64,000 bases of DNA. It comes from Lotus japonicus. Lineage: Eukaryota > Streptophyta > Magnoliopsida > Fabales > Fabaceae. A model generated the notes under the pieces. The model saw only the letters and a list, made by a program, of their open reading frames with translations. It had not been told where the DNA came from and did no database searches. The position numbers were made by a program, and so were the translations under genes. Shown in pieces: positions 50,100 to 63,250 of this stretch. The stretch spans positions 79,470,732 to 79,534,731 of the forward strand of contig NC_080044.1 of assembly GCF_012489685.1 (NCBI RefSeq), given 5' to 3'. The first letter of the stretch is position 1, and every line of letters begins with the position of its first letter.

Positions 50100-52720
50100 A
50101 AGAAAAAAGTTTTAGTAAAAGAGAAAAAAGGAAAACGTGACACGTGGCCCAGGAGGGGTTTCTTTTCTTAGAGTATATTGATATCACATATTCACACGCT
50201 ATATACCTGACAATAAGTTTTCTCATTGAGGCCTTTAGCTGTTTTTTTTTTGTCAAGGGAATGAAGTTCAATGTGGCCTCTTTTTGTTTTTGGTCCTTTG
50301 TGGCCTCTAAGTTAGAAAAGAATACCTTGATCACTAGGCTATTTTCATGGGCTTAAAGAGGATTGCATATTTGGAAATTACTTTTTCACACCCCAAAATT
50401 AATATACAGAAGTATAATTTTTTTTTTACTTCTGAAAACATAAACTAAACAAAAGTTTAAGTTCAAACCGAATGACATAAGTGAACAAATTCACATGAAA
50501 TGCAATGTTGTCTAAATTATGACCTGTATAAAAAAATGCACCAAGAATGTAATTTTTTTACCCTATTAATTAATTAAATTAAAAAACGTATTGTCCCTGT
50601 CAACGCATCATTCCGACCATTTAATCATGGATTATAATTGTATTAATTAGATCACACAAGTACTAAAAAAATATATAAAATCTTGTCGATCAAATAGTTT
50701 TTGATCCAAATTTAAACAACTAGTCATAAAATTTAATTGGTATATGTTGGTTGGGGATTGGTGGCAACGTCAGTGATTAGAGGACTTTTCAGAAGTGGAA
50801 AAGGAATTCCAGTGACAGCATTAGATGATGTTACAAAATGTAAGAGTAATGACACGTGGACACCTCATTTTCTAAATACTTCATTTACACCTATTTTTAT
50901 TTTTATCTTTCTTTTCTTATTATCTATCATATCTCATACTTTTTCTCTCTTACTTTTTCTTTTCTTCCTATCTCTTTCCTCATTCCATCTCTTTCCACCT
51001 CTCTTAGAGGTGTGAGGTGTGAAAGAATCATTATTGAAAATGTAATCAAGAAAGGTCGTTAGATCATATATAGATGATGGTAATATAATATATAGTGCCA
51101 ACGTTAGCTAGATAACGGTGGTTGTGATGGTGATGAAAGGTTCCCAATAGAGAATAACATTCTCATTGCAAGTAAAGATGGTTGTGTATGAAATTGATAA
51201 TGAATTTTGGTTGTGTATGTAACATATGTATATTTTAATTTGTTAATGTATTTTGAACGGTGGATTTTTAAAATCTAAGATAAAAAATTATTGTAACATT
51301 AACAATAAAATTTCTTCTATATTTTTTGGTTTTGATCATCAAACTATTGTTGGTGATTTTAGTATTATCAATGAATTTTAGTAGTAATGTGATTTATTGT
51401 AGGCCGATGCGATTATGCGTTAAGCTCGGAAACGAGTTAGGGTAGTGCGGAGTGCACGCTTGTTGAGTCAACGCATAATTGACCGCGATTAGGAGTCATT
51501 GGCCTCAGTTTCAAATACACAGAAAAACAAAAACCGATTGCTCTTTACATTCCTAGTCTGTTCTCATTTGCCTGAAGCAGATTGTTCTTGAAGAATTATC
51601 TCAACAAGGATTTCGTGAACCCAGACAAGAATATGGTCGAAATACTTTGTTCGAAAAGTATACGAACACGATTCTTTCAAGTTTTCCAGGATTATCATAC
51701 CCAGTTTCTAACAACTATTTCCATAGCGAATGATCATAAGATGAAATTTTGTCTCACAGTTAACGCACCACTAGTAGGAATTGGCTCTACAGAGTTTTAA
51801 TTTCCATCCCTAGGCATTTTTTTCCATGGTAATTACTAATAATTTTTTTAGTATTTCCACAAAATACAAAAAATATAATTACAAATATTTTTATCTCTAT
51901 AAAATATATTTATCCCTAGGCTGAGAGTTCGGTTCTTACATAATTTTCATTTGAGGTTAAAAGTACATAATTTCATAATATTAGAATTTTTAAATATTTT
52001 TATTGATTCTTATATAGTATTACTCAAATTTGATCCATGCATTATGAGCTTTTTAGTTGTAATTAGTATAAAAAGTTCTTATAGTTACATAAATTTTAAT
52101 GTGATAGCTTTTATCATTTTAAATGTTTTAGCCCATCAATATTTTGTTAGCTTACATATTTGAATTTTAAAATATAGTACTAACATTTGAATTTTAAAAT
52201 ATAGTAACATGAATACTTATTAATTTTGAAAATATATTTATGTGTTTTCAAGTGACTTGATTAGTCATATGCGTTGTGCTAAGTGCGCTAACTTCTTGCG
52301 GCCTGCGTGTTAATCATTCTTCATATTTAAATCCCAAACCAAAAGCATTTAAATAGTCAATGATCAAAATTCAACTAGCAAAGTCAAAGAGATTTATTAC
52401 ATGTAAAATGTATAGAAATTAATAAAACTATATTTTAATTAGTTTTCCACAAAATACCTTTTACTAAAAACAATCAACTATTAATCAAATTGCCTATAAA
52501 ATAAACCATTAATCAAATTTCCACTACTACTAAATTAAGTTTCAAAAAAACACTACTACTAAATTAGGATTAATGGAAATTTACCATAAACATTTGCTAA
52601 GACTTAAGACTACATTGAATAGTCAAACAAAACAAACCATGGAATGAGAGTAATAACTTCTCTTACCAATTTTATATTTTTAAATTAATGAAAACAAAAA
52701 AAGCATTTATTTGTCATTAA
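50100..52720. other. Intergenic, AT-rich, no gene supported
   Basis: The interval between the unrecognised region and the acyltransferase gene. An ACGTGACACGTGG motif near 50137 carries a G-box-like core. A GC-rich patch lies at 51400-51500 and a related-looking one at about 52265-52310. The frame at 51582-51800 has no recognisable domain. Confidence 0.45.
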
Positions 52721-52725
52721 ACAAT

Positions 52726-52733
52726 TATAAAAG
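52726..52733 (+). promoter_or_regulatory. TATA box of the DHHC gene
   Basis: TTATAAAAGAGG, about 155 bp upstream of the start codon. Confidence 0.6.
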
Positions 52734-52883
52734 AGGAGAGAGAAACGCCGCCTTGTGAGTTTTGACCAGCGAAGCAATGAAATGCAAATGGGGGGTGGTT
52801 GTGGTTGTTGTTGTTGTTGTTGATTCAGTCTTAATTAATTTCCCCATTACTACTTTCATTCTCTTCTTCCTCCGGTGAATGCA

Positions 52884-55800
52884 ATGCCGCCGCAACCGCA
52901 ACCACAACCACCGCCGTCTAATTCAGATTCCGACGCTTCTTCCTTGATCAGAACTTACCGCGCCTGGAAAGGCCATAACGTAAGTTCAAATTCTCATCGT
53001 TTTCATCACTTTTCACTTCGTTGAATTTTACGGCGTTTTGATTTTTCGAGTTCAATTTCGAGTTCTGTCAATAGCAAAATTGCTTAAATTCTTAGCTGGA
53101 ACATGAGTAATATTGTTGATGCTGATGCAGAGAGAGCTTCTCTGCCAGTTATGCTTCCTCCTTTTCCGTTATCTGAGGATGCCGCAATTAGCTTGTGCTG
53201 TTTTGTTCTGATCAATAAATTTCGTAACATTCCTTCCAAAAATAGTCAAATACCATCAAAGCTACCATGTATGCTACCAATTTTATCAAATCAAATTTTC
53301 AATTGAATTATATTAGGGAATTATAGCTAGGTTTTCTTTAATCTGCACTATTAGTTGTAAATTAGCAAGTTCTTGAAACTAATCAAGTGCATCATTCTAT
53401 TTGTTGATTAATGTGTTGGTTTGTTGTGTTGGTATTGTGATTTAAATTTTTCAGGTATTTTTGCTTCGAGGGAGGCTTATATTTGGACCCGATGTGAAAT
53501 CGATATTTATTTCGCTATTTCTTATTATTACCCCTGTTGCTGTGTTCTGCGCTTTTGTGGCAAGGAAACTGGTAGATGACTTTCCTCATCACTCCGGATG
53601 GTCGATACTGGTCATAGTTATTGCTCACACGCTGTTTGTAAGTTCAATTTTGTTTTAGAATCTGTCCTCATTTGTTGATTGATGAAAACATGGCTCCTAT
53701 TGAATTGATGCGTCGTGTTCTCTTGTTGTATGTGAAGGGCTGTCACTATCTTTCTTCAAGTTACAGCTGTTAGAACTTAGAAGCTTAGAGGTTCCTTCAT
53801 GGACCTAACACAGTGCCAGAATTTTGTGTTATTTTTATATTATAATGTAGATATTTACTCTAATTAAAGGCATGTTGACCTAGGTCTCTTGATCGCTTAG
53901 TTTCACCATACTTTCGTTGAACTGAAATGCTGAATTAAGACTGCAATTTCCTTAAGGATGTCCAAACAGCATATTCTATCAAGCCCTTACATTCTAAATC
54001 CAAGAGTTCTCTTTATCACTGCGATAGGTTTTGGGCTTGAGCATGTTTGGATTTGATTATTTTTGGTGAACTATTTGTCTTTCCCCCAAAAATTATTGTA
54101 CAAAACTTTTGATCATAAGTATTTTGTACACAACATAAGCTTATCCCTATATAGTACATGTTAACTTTCAGTGCCTTATAATTCTTTCACTTTCTTATCA
54201 CTGAATAATCCTGCTAAGGAATTAAGAATGTGACTTGTCTTCTAAGCCACCCAAGGAGATATAATCTTTAGCCACCCAAAGAGACAATATTTCACTGTAT
54301 GAATTAATTTTATAAAGATTATATCTGGATTCTGCAAAAATTCCAACCTGTTTTCATATACTTAATTTGAAAACATGCTGCTAGCTCGTATATTGCACAA
54401 ATTTAAATTTAGGACTGTTTTTTTATTTATTTGAGAAGGAATGGGAGGTGCTAGTATAGTGGAGAAAAATATCATAGGTACTGATTAATATTAGTCAGCT
54501 ATAAAGATCTTGTGTACTGCTATTTTAATAGTCCACTGAATAAGCTTTACAAACTGTAGCATTTAGTTTTCATTCTTAAACTTCTCATAGTTGAATAAAG
54601 CCATCATCATTTGTGTGCAACTCTGATACATTAATGAAAACCATCACCAATCCCTACTCAAAATAAGATGACAATGATAGTTAATATAGGAATTTTCAAA
54701 TTTCCGCATAGATTACTTTTTCATTGGTTAGCTAGATGCGTTACAGCATTATGTTTCTCATTCACCACTGTGCTTCTAAGTCTTGAAATGTATTCACAGG
54801 TTCTGATCGCTCTTCTCCTGACTTCAGGAAGAGATCCAGGCATAGTACCTCGTAATGCACATCCTCCGCAGCCAGATGACCATGATGCTGCTGCCAATAT
54901 CAACAATGGACTAAGTCCACGGGGACGTTTACCACGGACGAAGGATGTCATTGTCAATGGCATCACTGTGAAAATCAAATATTGTGATACTTGCATGCTC
55001 TATAGACCCCTCCGTTGTTCTCATTGTTCTGTATGTGATAACTGCGTGGAGCGATTTGATCACCACTGCCCATGGGTGGGGCAGTGTATTGGATTGGTAA
55101 TGGCTTTTCTTTCATATCCTTACATTGATTACATTGATGGGACCAATGAACACCGTCTCGGTCATTTGAATATTAAGTTTTTGGTTTCCATATAATTTGT
55201 TAACTTTCCTTTGTCTCACAATCCTGCTATTTGATGAAAATATCTTCTTGGTCCCCAAACAGTCAAAATCAATTTTACTGGGACTTTTGAACTCTTAGTT
55301 TAGAACACTGATCATAGTCTTAAATACATATTTTTTAATCTCTGCCAGAAAAAAATAATTAATGACTTTTTTTCATGCCTATTGGTATTTTTTCTGCTTT
55401 CATGTCAAGTATCACTTACAATGGGACATGCAGGAGGACAAACTTTTTCAAAAAATGTACTTGTATTAGATATGAATATGATAATGAAGTTGATATCTTT
55501 TTGCCCCTCCTCTTGTATGTACTGGCTGCAGCGAAATTACCGGTTCTACTACATATTTGTCTTCTCTGCAACTCTTCTTTGCTTATATATACATGGCTTT
55601 TGCTGGGTCTACATCACGAGGATCAAGAACTCGGAGGAAATATCAATTTGGAAAGCAATGACCAAAACTCCTGCATCTATTGTTCTAATAATCTACAGTT
55701 TCGTTTGTGTCTGGTTTGTTGGAGGCCTCACTGCTTTCCACACGTATCTCATCAGCACTAACCAGGTTTGAATTTTCGTTCACCTCATAATCATGTTGTG

Positions 55801-56314
55801 GCGCATTGCATTCTTAGTTTGGTTTTCTTACACTTGTTAATGAAAAATCATTTTGTTTTATGAGCAGTCTACTTATGAAAACTTTAGATACCGGTACGAT
55901 CGACAAGTCAACCCATACAACAGAGGGATAGTTAACAACTTCAAAGAAGTGTTCTGCACTAGAATTCCTCCATCTAAGAACAAATTCAGGTCCAAGATTC
56001 CAAAGGAGCTACCAGATGCATCTCAAGGAGTTGGTGCTCGGACCCTGAGTCCTCTGATGAGAAAATCCACAGGGAACATGGAATTAGTAGGGAGGAGAGT
56101 TTATATTGATGAGCCTAACGATGATGATACCAGAGATGTGTTTAGCAATGAGGAACATAGCAGCAAGGATAGTGGGGAGAGACAAGATATTTGGTATCTT
56201 CACCAAAAATCAGACATAATTCCTGAAGTCCATGACAGAGTACATGAAGTTGGGGAATCAAATTGTGCTGCTAGTGAAAGTAGTAGTGGGCCTAATGGGA
56301 ACACAACTACATAG
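52884..56314 (+). CDS. DHHC-type protein S-acyltransferase (plant PAT family)
   Basis: Five exons join in frame: 52884-52979, 53455-53637, 54800-55096, 55532-55765 and 55868-56314, giving 418 residues. The enzyme transfers palmitate to Cys of target proteins at cellular membranes. After a Pro/Gln-rich N-terminus come [19 protein letters not shown] and two membrane helices, then the DPG motif (residues 105-107, [10 protein letters not shown]). The Cys-rich domain follows at about residues 153-192 with the zinc-binding Cys pattern (155, 158, 166, 169, 172, 175, 189), [17 protein letters not shown] and the catalytic DHHC at 180-183. Exon 4 adds two more helices. The usual TTxE motif reads [12 protein letters not shown] at the start of exon 5. 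The tail is long, hydrophilic and acidic. The overall layout matches plant PATs with four membrane spans. Confidence 0.96.
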
Positions 56315-56633
56315 TGCATACTGCATAGTCTCAGCATGTCAGAATATATTAAAAGTTCAGACGAGTAACAATGGGCAAAAGAAAGTTTTTTTTTTTTTTT
56401 TTTTTTTTAATTTTTTGGGTTAAAGTTCGATTTGATAGGGAAGTAATGCTTGTGTTTTTTACCTTTGTTAATTCTGGAGCGTGGTTGGATTTTGCTTCAC
56501 CGATTCTAAGATCGTCTTATGGGGAATGTGGTGATGAATTTGTGTACAGCAGAAGAAAAAAAGAATTTATAGAAAATTATTGAATCTGTACATCGCACCT
56601 TCTATATTTTCATTTGCTTTTCCTTTGTTCCCG

Positions 56634-56740
56634 AAGGATAGCTCAAGTAGTAAGAACTGATGGACACATGAGTTGGGGAGGGGTAAGTTCATGGGTTTGT
56701 AATTTATCTTTTACGATGTACTAAAACAAAATTGTTTTTC
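56634..56740 (+). mobile_element. Possible tRNA-derived SINE fragment
   Basis: GGATAGCTCAAGTAGTAAGA followed by GAGTTGGGGAGGGGTAAGTTCATGGG recalls the A-box and B-box region of legume SINEs. The B-box is degraded (GGGTTTGTAAT), and neither a poly(A)/T tail nor a duplication could be fixed. It lies in the 3' flank of the acyltransferase gene. Confidence 0.35.
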
Positions 56741-57498
56741 ATTTATCTTGTTCTTTAGAAAATTCCATAGCTGGCGGCTGCTATTGATGCGTTTTTGTGA
56801 TAAAATGTGGGTTAAGTGTGAATATAACTCACCATACTTTTTGCGCACATTTAAAATTTCTTCTATAATTGATTCTAGAATAAAATCAATTTTGTAACCT
56901 TAACTAATTATGAAGAGAAACCGAACTAATTTCGGAAATAGAAAAATAGATTCAAAGGTATTTTAATAAGCTAACACTTGACCAAAAAATTACTTAACCA
57001 TTCATGCGATTCAAAGGGGCTGTCACAACTCACAAGTTAAATTGGTTAGTGGTTGTGCATTATACTATTTAAAATTTATCTTTGAAGAGCTTTACTTTTT
57101 TAAAATAGCATAATCTATAGGAATTAGGTGTTCGGCAAGTGAAAAAAAAAACAATCAGGCCTCACAAATTTTCTTGATGATTATGTACATGTGAATTTTT
57201 AGATTTCATAATTATAAAGACCTTGAATAATATAACGACAGTGTATTTTTAAGTGCTAAGATGGCAGCATAGCAGCCGAAAACCCATTAAATAACTTGAA
57301 ATTAAGACCCGTCCATCTCCCACACTTCACAGTCACACAGATAAACATTGCAGAGATGCCAAAAAGCAGATAAATATTTGAGAAGATAAAAATTAATTCT
57401 CAAGATTCTTAAACAAGATACTAAGGTTAATGATTAGGCAAAGTGTAATTTACATCAGGCCATGTCTAAATGGAAATCACATTGATAACCTTCTATCT

Positions 57499-58723
57499 TC
57501 ACTGCATACTCTTAAACCTTTCCATGATAAGCATGCTCATCTCAATGTAACGCTTTGCACAGTTTGAAAGACAAGTAGCTTCACCAGAACTGAGCTTACT
57601 CCCAGGTGTGCCAGTGATGCATTTGTCCCAGCATGTGCTTGTCAGTTTTGCCAACATTTCATTAACCATTGCCATTTGCTGTCCTTGCTGCATTTGGAGA
57701 ACAAGGTAAAAACATTACCATTTTAGTCAGGCATCAATGGAACTTCTACTTTTTAAAAAACAGTAAATGTGTAGGATTGATCACATAAAAGTATTTCATG
57801 GGAGGAAAAAGTGCCTACAAAGAATGTAGTGTCTACTCATAAGTGGCACACCTAGAAGCATCAACTTCACCTACAAGGCTACAAGTGCTAATGATTGCGG
57901 TATCAGCCCATCACATTACACTTAAAAATATGATAATAAAGCTAGTTAGAACTGCTAAATCTTACACCAAAATAGATGTCAGTAAGTCACCAACTTGACA
58001 TGTACACTATCTAATTAACAATCTAAAATCATAGAAATGACACCTTAACTCATAAGTGCTGGTTTTCTTTTATACATACCCAATCCACACATCACGACAC
58101 AGTGTCTAATTGCACTCTCACTCATTCTGCTTATTTTAACCCCATCCCCTCAAATGTTTGTATTTTTAGCATATATCTTCAATCCAAACAATAATTGGTT
58201 TGAAGTGTAACCAATTGAAGGTATATATATAAACAACATTCACAGAAAAAAATACCCAAGCCAAAGTCACGATATATAAGCAAACAACATTCACTATCAT
58301 ACACACTTAATCCATATCAAGTTTGACTGCTCGGATTCAAAGCTAAAACCACTCTTTTGACTGAGTTTGAATTCACAAAAGAAAACCAAAACTACTGGAT
58401 TCCACAACTTCCATTCACATAGATACCAGCCTAATACACTGTTCCAAGATACATGTTCCAAACTACCCATGTACTATTCAATTTCAATATTTACCTAAGA
58501 CTCTCAAACTAAGCATTAGATAAAGCAACGAATTTGAACCCACAAAAAATCGTGAACAAAGTTGTGATCTTTCAACAATTTTTGTGCAATAAACACAAAA
58601 GGGGGAAACAAATTAGACTAAAATTCCACATATCAATCTAGCACCATAACAAACAGCATAAACTCTATGACTTACAGATAAGAATTGCTCCATGTCAGGA
58701 GAATCCATCTGTGAAAAGTCCAT
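57499..58723 (-). CDS. TIM8: Mitochondrial import inner membrane translocase subunit Tim8
   Basis: Two exons, 58676-58723 and 57499-57687, encode 78 residues, the normal size for small Tim proteins. The twin CX3C motifs are intact: Cys35-x3-Cys39 (CWDKC) and Cys55-x3-Cys59 (CLSNC), 15 residues apart, which form the two disulfides of the alpha-hairpin. Flanking helices read AMVNEMLAKLTS and RYIEMSMLIMERF. Tim8 works with Tim13 in the intermembrane space as a chaperone for hydrophobic precursors. There is no presequence, as expected for this class. The 988 bp intron holds no other gene. Confidence 0.95.
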
Positions 58724-58732
58724 GGCGATTGG

Positions 58733-58756
58733 AGAGAGAGAGAGAGAGAGAGAGAG
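58733..58756. repeat. GA microsatellite in the Tim8 leader
   Basis: About 12 GA repeats (CT in the Tim8 transcript) immediately upstream of its start codon. Confidence 0.9.
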
Positions 58757-58800
58757 GATTCTTCGGCAGTGAATAATCGAAGCGAATTGTAAGAAAACCA

Positions 58801-58816
58801 AAAACCCTAAACCCTA
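58801..58816 (-). promoter_or_regulatory. Telo-box in the Tim8 upstream region
   Basis: AAAACCCTAAACCCTAG, a double telo-box about 80 bp upstream of the Tim8 ATG. The same motif occurs near eL24 and MUB in this window. Confidence 0.5.
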
Positions 58817-58899
58817 GTAGGAGATGAAGACAGTGTTTCTGTGAGAACTTGGGTTGCTTTTTGCACACGAAGCTAAGAGTCACTGTTTGGGCCAATTAT

Positions 58900-60301
58900 G
58901 TTTACATGAGAATTGGCCCACCTTATTTGGGCCCAGGAAAAGAATTTTAGTAAACAATGGACCATAAAATCCAGTTTCGGCCTACTGGATTGGGACGAGC
59001 CGGAAGATCGATGTTGAGCTGATGCTTCTACCACGGGTGGCATGGTTCTTCGCGGCAATCTCTTTTAGACATCTTGCGTTATTGAATAGGTCAAATTGCA
59101 CGACCCCAATATCCAACACTTGTAGCCACGTGGTTAGCGGCGGTTACACAATATACTAGAATTTGTATGCATACAATGGCCAATTGCCGCAAGATACCTC
59201 TTGCTTACCTGAATGCTGAAAATATTAATGAATTCATGATTTCCCTCTAATTCTTAGTTTATAGTCTCCGAAGTTGCGTAAACACATACATTTATTTCCT
59301 CACTTGAATATAATTAAACTTTCAAGTGATATATAAATATGTTTATAAATAGATTCTGAAAATTAAGCTATGAATGATGGTGATATACTAATTAATTGAT
59401 GTTGAAAACCATTGACAAAGTTTCTTATGCATTAAGCATAGCCAACTTTCCTTTGTGCTGCTTTTTCTTGGTAAACAAAAAGCGCTGCTGACTTTGGCAA
59501 AGAATTTATGAGCCTTGAAAATAATGCGGTGTGAAAGAAAGGATTGTTTAGTTGGAGAGGCTCCACACACATAAATGAATATCAGCGAGCTAGGATGGGA
59601 AACATAGTTAAAATGGAAACGATACATTGTTTTGTTCAGATGCATTATATAAAAAAATAAAGAGTAGTGAGTCCCATGTGTATAAGAACTACAAGACACT
59701 CGTTTAAAGGATAATACACTCACAAGTCACAAAAGGGAAACTTTTGTTTTTGTTGTTCTAACTAAAGCAGTTGAGATTTGTGTATTAGGAGTCATAGCCA
59801 CACCTACCGTTTATTGCGGTTTCTGACGATCATGAATTGTAGTTTTGGTTTATAAACTCGGTAGTTTGTGGAGGTTAAAAATTGGAAAATAAATTTCTTT
59901 CCATTGAGAATCGCTATATTTATGTTGTCATCAAATCCCAAGGCATTCAATCAAAGATTGACCAACTTAAATTTCAAGACACGTCTATCGTTCAATTTTA
60001 GTGAAAAATATAAGCTGACTAATCTTAATTGTATGGTCAAAATACTTTAAATGCGTTGATGTAAATATCTCCAACTGCAAATAATCCAAATTTTAGAAAC
60101 AATCACAATTTATAACAATCTTCTGTGTCAGGAGGTTCACCAAACTTTAGAGTAATTAAGCAACTACTAACTTTCAAAAAAAAAAAGCAACTACTAACTG
60201 GGGATTCAAACACGAAAATATGTGCAAGTTGGACTTTTATTAATTTTCTTTTCAATTTCTTAGTGAGAGTGAATGTTTCAAAATCTAATTTACTTTTACA
60301 A
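58900..60301. other. Tim8 upstream and intergenic DNA, no gene seen
   Basis: AT-rich; no frame on either strand has a recognisable domain or splice context. Confidence 0.5.
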
Positions 60302-60601
60302 TATTAGAAATTTTGATGCCTATAGTTAACCACAAAAGCTAGCTCAAGAGTTGAGGTTTGCACTATTTTTATAAACGTCCAGGACTGAACAACCTGGAAT
60401 GTGGGATCGACAACAACGAGTGACCCAATAATGAGAGGTCTCCACAACAAACAACAACTGGATCTAGGATAGGCTCTGATACCATATTAGAAATTGGGAG
60501 GCCTATACTCAACCACAAAAGCTAGTTCAAGAGTTGAGGTTTGCACTACCTTTATAAAGACTATCTATGCTCTATCTCTAGCCAATGTGGGACTTCTAAC
60601 A
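60302..60601 (-). mobile_element. Second, smaller TRIM-like element
   Basis: Two related terminal segments of about 114-117 bp (60302-60415 and 60485-60601) start TATTAGAAAT and share AACCACAAAAGCTAG.TCAAG and AGTTGAGGTTTGCACTA. On the minus strand the right copy begins TGTTAGAAGTCCCACATTGG. Between them lie about 69 bp with GGCTCTGATACCA at 60472-60484, the reversed primer-binding site for initiator Met-tRNA. Flanking pentamers TACAA and GACAA match at four of five positions. The left LTR is more diverged than the right. No coding capacity. Confidence 0.75.
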
Positions 60602-62060
60602 GACAAGGTAAGCTCTTTAAATCAACATGATCTTCTTGGTGAAGGAAAGTACCAACACTTTTTTTATGGGGGGTACAATACCATGTTTGATCGTGATTTT
60701 GCTTTTTAGTGAAAAACATGGACCTTTGTTGATTTTCATTTCTTTCATTTATCCAATTCATTTCTCAGTATGCTTTAGAAACAAAAGAACGAACCAAAAT
60801 TAAAAGTTGCATGCCGAACTAAATAGTGGTACATAAATATATTAAAGAACAAAGAATCCTCAAGTCTTTAGAAAGATTTGCTGCATGACAGAAAGTGAAT
60901 CTGAGTCATCTATGCATTAATAATTCGGATTCACAAATAAAGAGGAGAACAAAAGCCTATATCATATTATCATATATAGCTCATTTCTATTGCAAATCCA
61001 CTCGGAAAACTTTAAATTCGGTTAATTTAGAATAAAATTTAAAGAGGCAAATCAAAGGATCACAATGGGTTGGTCAATTCTTAATTTAAGAAACTTTAAT
61101 TTCAAACCCACGTAGAAAAATAAAGCTTAGGACGTCACAATAACATGCAAGACTTCCCTATAAAAATACAAAACCCTTAGGTGAAGCTCTTTCGATCACA
61201 ATAGTGAAAATAACTATAATAGATTTATGGGTTAAATATGTTTTTCATATTTTACTTTTGTAATAATTTTTTCATCTATTTTTATTGAATTCATATGTAG
61301 ATATATATTTGACTTAGTATTATTTATAAATTTGAGTTATTAACTTATTATTATTGGTTATCATCATTTGAATTGATAATTAGTTTTTATTGGTTATGGT
61401 TTGGTATTATTTAATTTTATCCATATAACAAAAAAGTTAAATAAGTAGTAACAGCTTGATCGACGCAAAACATTATCAAACTTAGATACATTGTTTGACA
61501 CTACTATGTTATATTTTGCATCTTGTAATTTAATTTTTATAGCTAAATGAGTTTCAGTTTAGCCAATGCTAATAATCACATGTAAGTTGTGGGTCAGTCA
61601 GGTCTTAGGTATCGGCTAGACCGGCAGAAACCTATGTTAACTTTGTTACATTTAGCGTTAGCTTTATCCATACTAAATGTAGCGTGATCCTTGATGGTCA
61701 AATAGGTTTTATTGACTTAATATATATTAGCCTTGAACCATTGCTAAATGTGGATACTTTTTTTTTAGTTTCAACCAATTTACACTTGGTCACAACTTCA
61801 ACGAAAAACCGATGGTAATTTGATGTTTGCATTGGCTTTTGGTGAATTAGCGTCAGAAGCCAACGCTAATAACTTTGTTTCTTATAATTTCCATGTGGTT
61901 TTAATCCTACTTATGGATATGAAAGCATGATAATCCACATGATGTCAAATAAAGAATTTAATTGGACATTTACAAGCACCAACAACCCCACTTTATATAT
62001 TAAGAAAATCCAACTTCTCAGGTTGAAAAACCATTACAAAATAATTAGATAAACCAACTA
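60602..62060. other. Intergenic, AT-rich, no gene seen
   Basis: No exon-like structure. Repeated phrases TTAGCGTTAGC and GCTAATA.. near 61600-61870 suggest an old repeat but could not be resolved. Confidence 0.45.
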
Positions 62061-63250
62061 CTTCCTCTGTTTCTATTTATAAGTCACAAATAATTAATTC
62101 TCTTAGATTAAGAAAAGTAGTTAGTACCAGGTCGTTGCGGCATAGGTGGTGTCCTCCGAAATTCAGATAGAAATATTCTGGGATTCTTCTCCATCAATTT
62201 GGGTCATGGAGGGGCAGCTGAAGCTGAGTTAAAAGCGATTTGGAAAGCACTCATTTTCTGCAACCAATTCCACTTCAGGGATCTTATCATTGAAAGCGAT
62301 TCGACTGTTGCTGTCGGATGGGTCAATTCACACCGAAATAGGCCTTGAAAATGGGTAAATATATTAAACGAGATAGATTATCTCATGAAGGTGGTATCTT
62401 GCTTGGAAGTGAAGCATAATTTTCGGGAAACAAATGGAATTGCTGATTTCTTAGCCAAAAAAGGTTGCACTAGAACTGATACTATTTGGGTCTGTGAAAG
62501 CCTTCGTTAACAGCTTAGGGGCTGTTCTTTGCCTGGGTAGTTTGGGGGCTCTCGGTGCTCAAATATGGGTCCTGTTTCGCATCTTATGACTAAGGATGCA
62601 ATGAAGGCGATGTATGTGGAGCAGCAGGAGGCTTAGCTATGCTTTGGAGGTGAAAGAGCAGCTTGCTGTTGAGAGGGCCTCGTTGGTTGCTAGCTAGTTT
62701 TGAGGGTGGTCTCTTCAATTATTTATGTTCTCTAATGCTGCATTGCTGGTTGATGATCTGGACGATGACGCATGCTGGTCTTGCTGCCCTTGGTGAGATC
62801 AAGATGGTCCTTGCTGCTGCTGCTGCTGCATTTTTATCGTCTTTTCCCTATTTTATTGTTTGCTCTTTCTTTTCTAGCCCTTGTCTAGTTTCTTTACTGT
62901 TGTTTTTTTCTTTTGCTATTGTTGCTTTGCTTGGTCTTCAACTCATTTGGGAGAGTTTGTTCCCAAGTATTTCTTTTATCTATATATTTCCTTTTCAAAA
63001 AAAAAGAAAAGTAGTTAGTAACAATAAATTTGTAAAGGAAATGATTAGCTTTCCTAAACTACCCTTATTTACTTTCCTATGATTTTCTCTCTCCAAGTTA
63101 ATATTCAAAAAGTTCATAATCTCTTTCATATTAAATATGAGGGTGAATTTGAAAAAAATTATTTAATGCTTCCTAAATATTAGAAAGTGACTTATATTTA
63201 GGAACAAATTTTTTTCAAAAAATATTACTTATATTAAGAAACGGAGGAAG
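62061..63250. mobile_element. Stowaway-type MITE (copy 2), split by a LINE
   Basis: Left end CTTCCTCTGTTTC...TATAAGTCAC and right end GAAACGGAGGAAG are flanked by TA (62059-62060 and 63251-63252). Both halves match the copy at 766-1061 in order. The insertion lies right after GATTAAGAAAAGTAGTTAGTA. Confidence 0.88.
62127..63003 (+). mobile_element. 5'-truncated LINE with RNase H domain, inserted in the MITE
   Basis: The 877 bp insertion is bounded by a 17 bp perfect target-site duplication AAGAAAAGTAGTTAGTA (62110-62126 and 63004-63020) and ends in poly(A) after CCTTTTC. It begins mid-domain: the first frame reads GRCGIGGVLRNSD, then AEAELKAIWKAL, LIIESDSTVAVGWVNSHRN and, after one stop, FRETNGIADFLAKKG. 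These are the conserved blocks of a plant LINE C-terminal RNase H, including the ESDS aspartate and the final AD.LAK. The roughly 490 bp after it is the 3' UTR. A single in-frame stop (TGA at about 62346) means this copy is not coding-competent. Confidence 0.9.

Noticed and set aside
54721..54996. Minus-strand frame of 91 codons
   Set aside because: Antisense shadow of acyltransferase exon 3.
56371..56583. Frame beginning with a Phe run after the acyltransferase stop
   Set aside because: Translation of a poly(T) tract in the 3' flank.
62663..63082. Plus-strand frame of 139 codons
   Set aside because: It lies in the 3' UTR of the truncated LINE and continues into the second half of the MITE.
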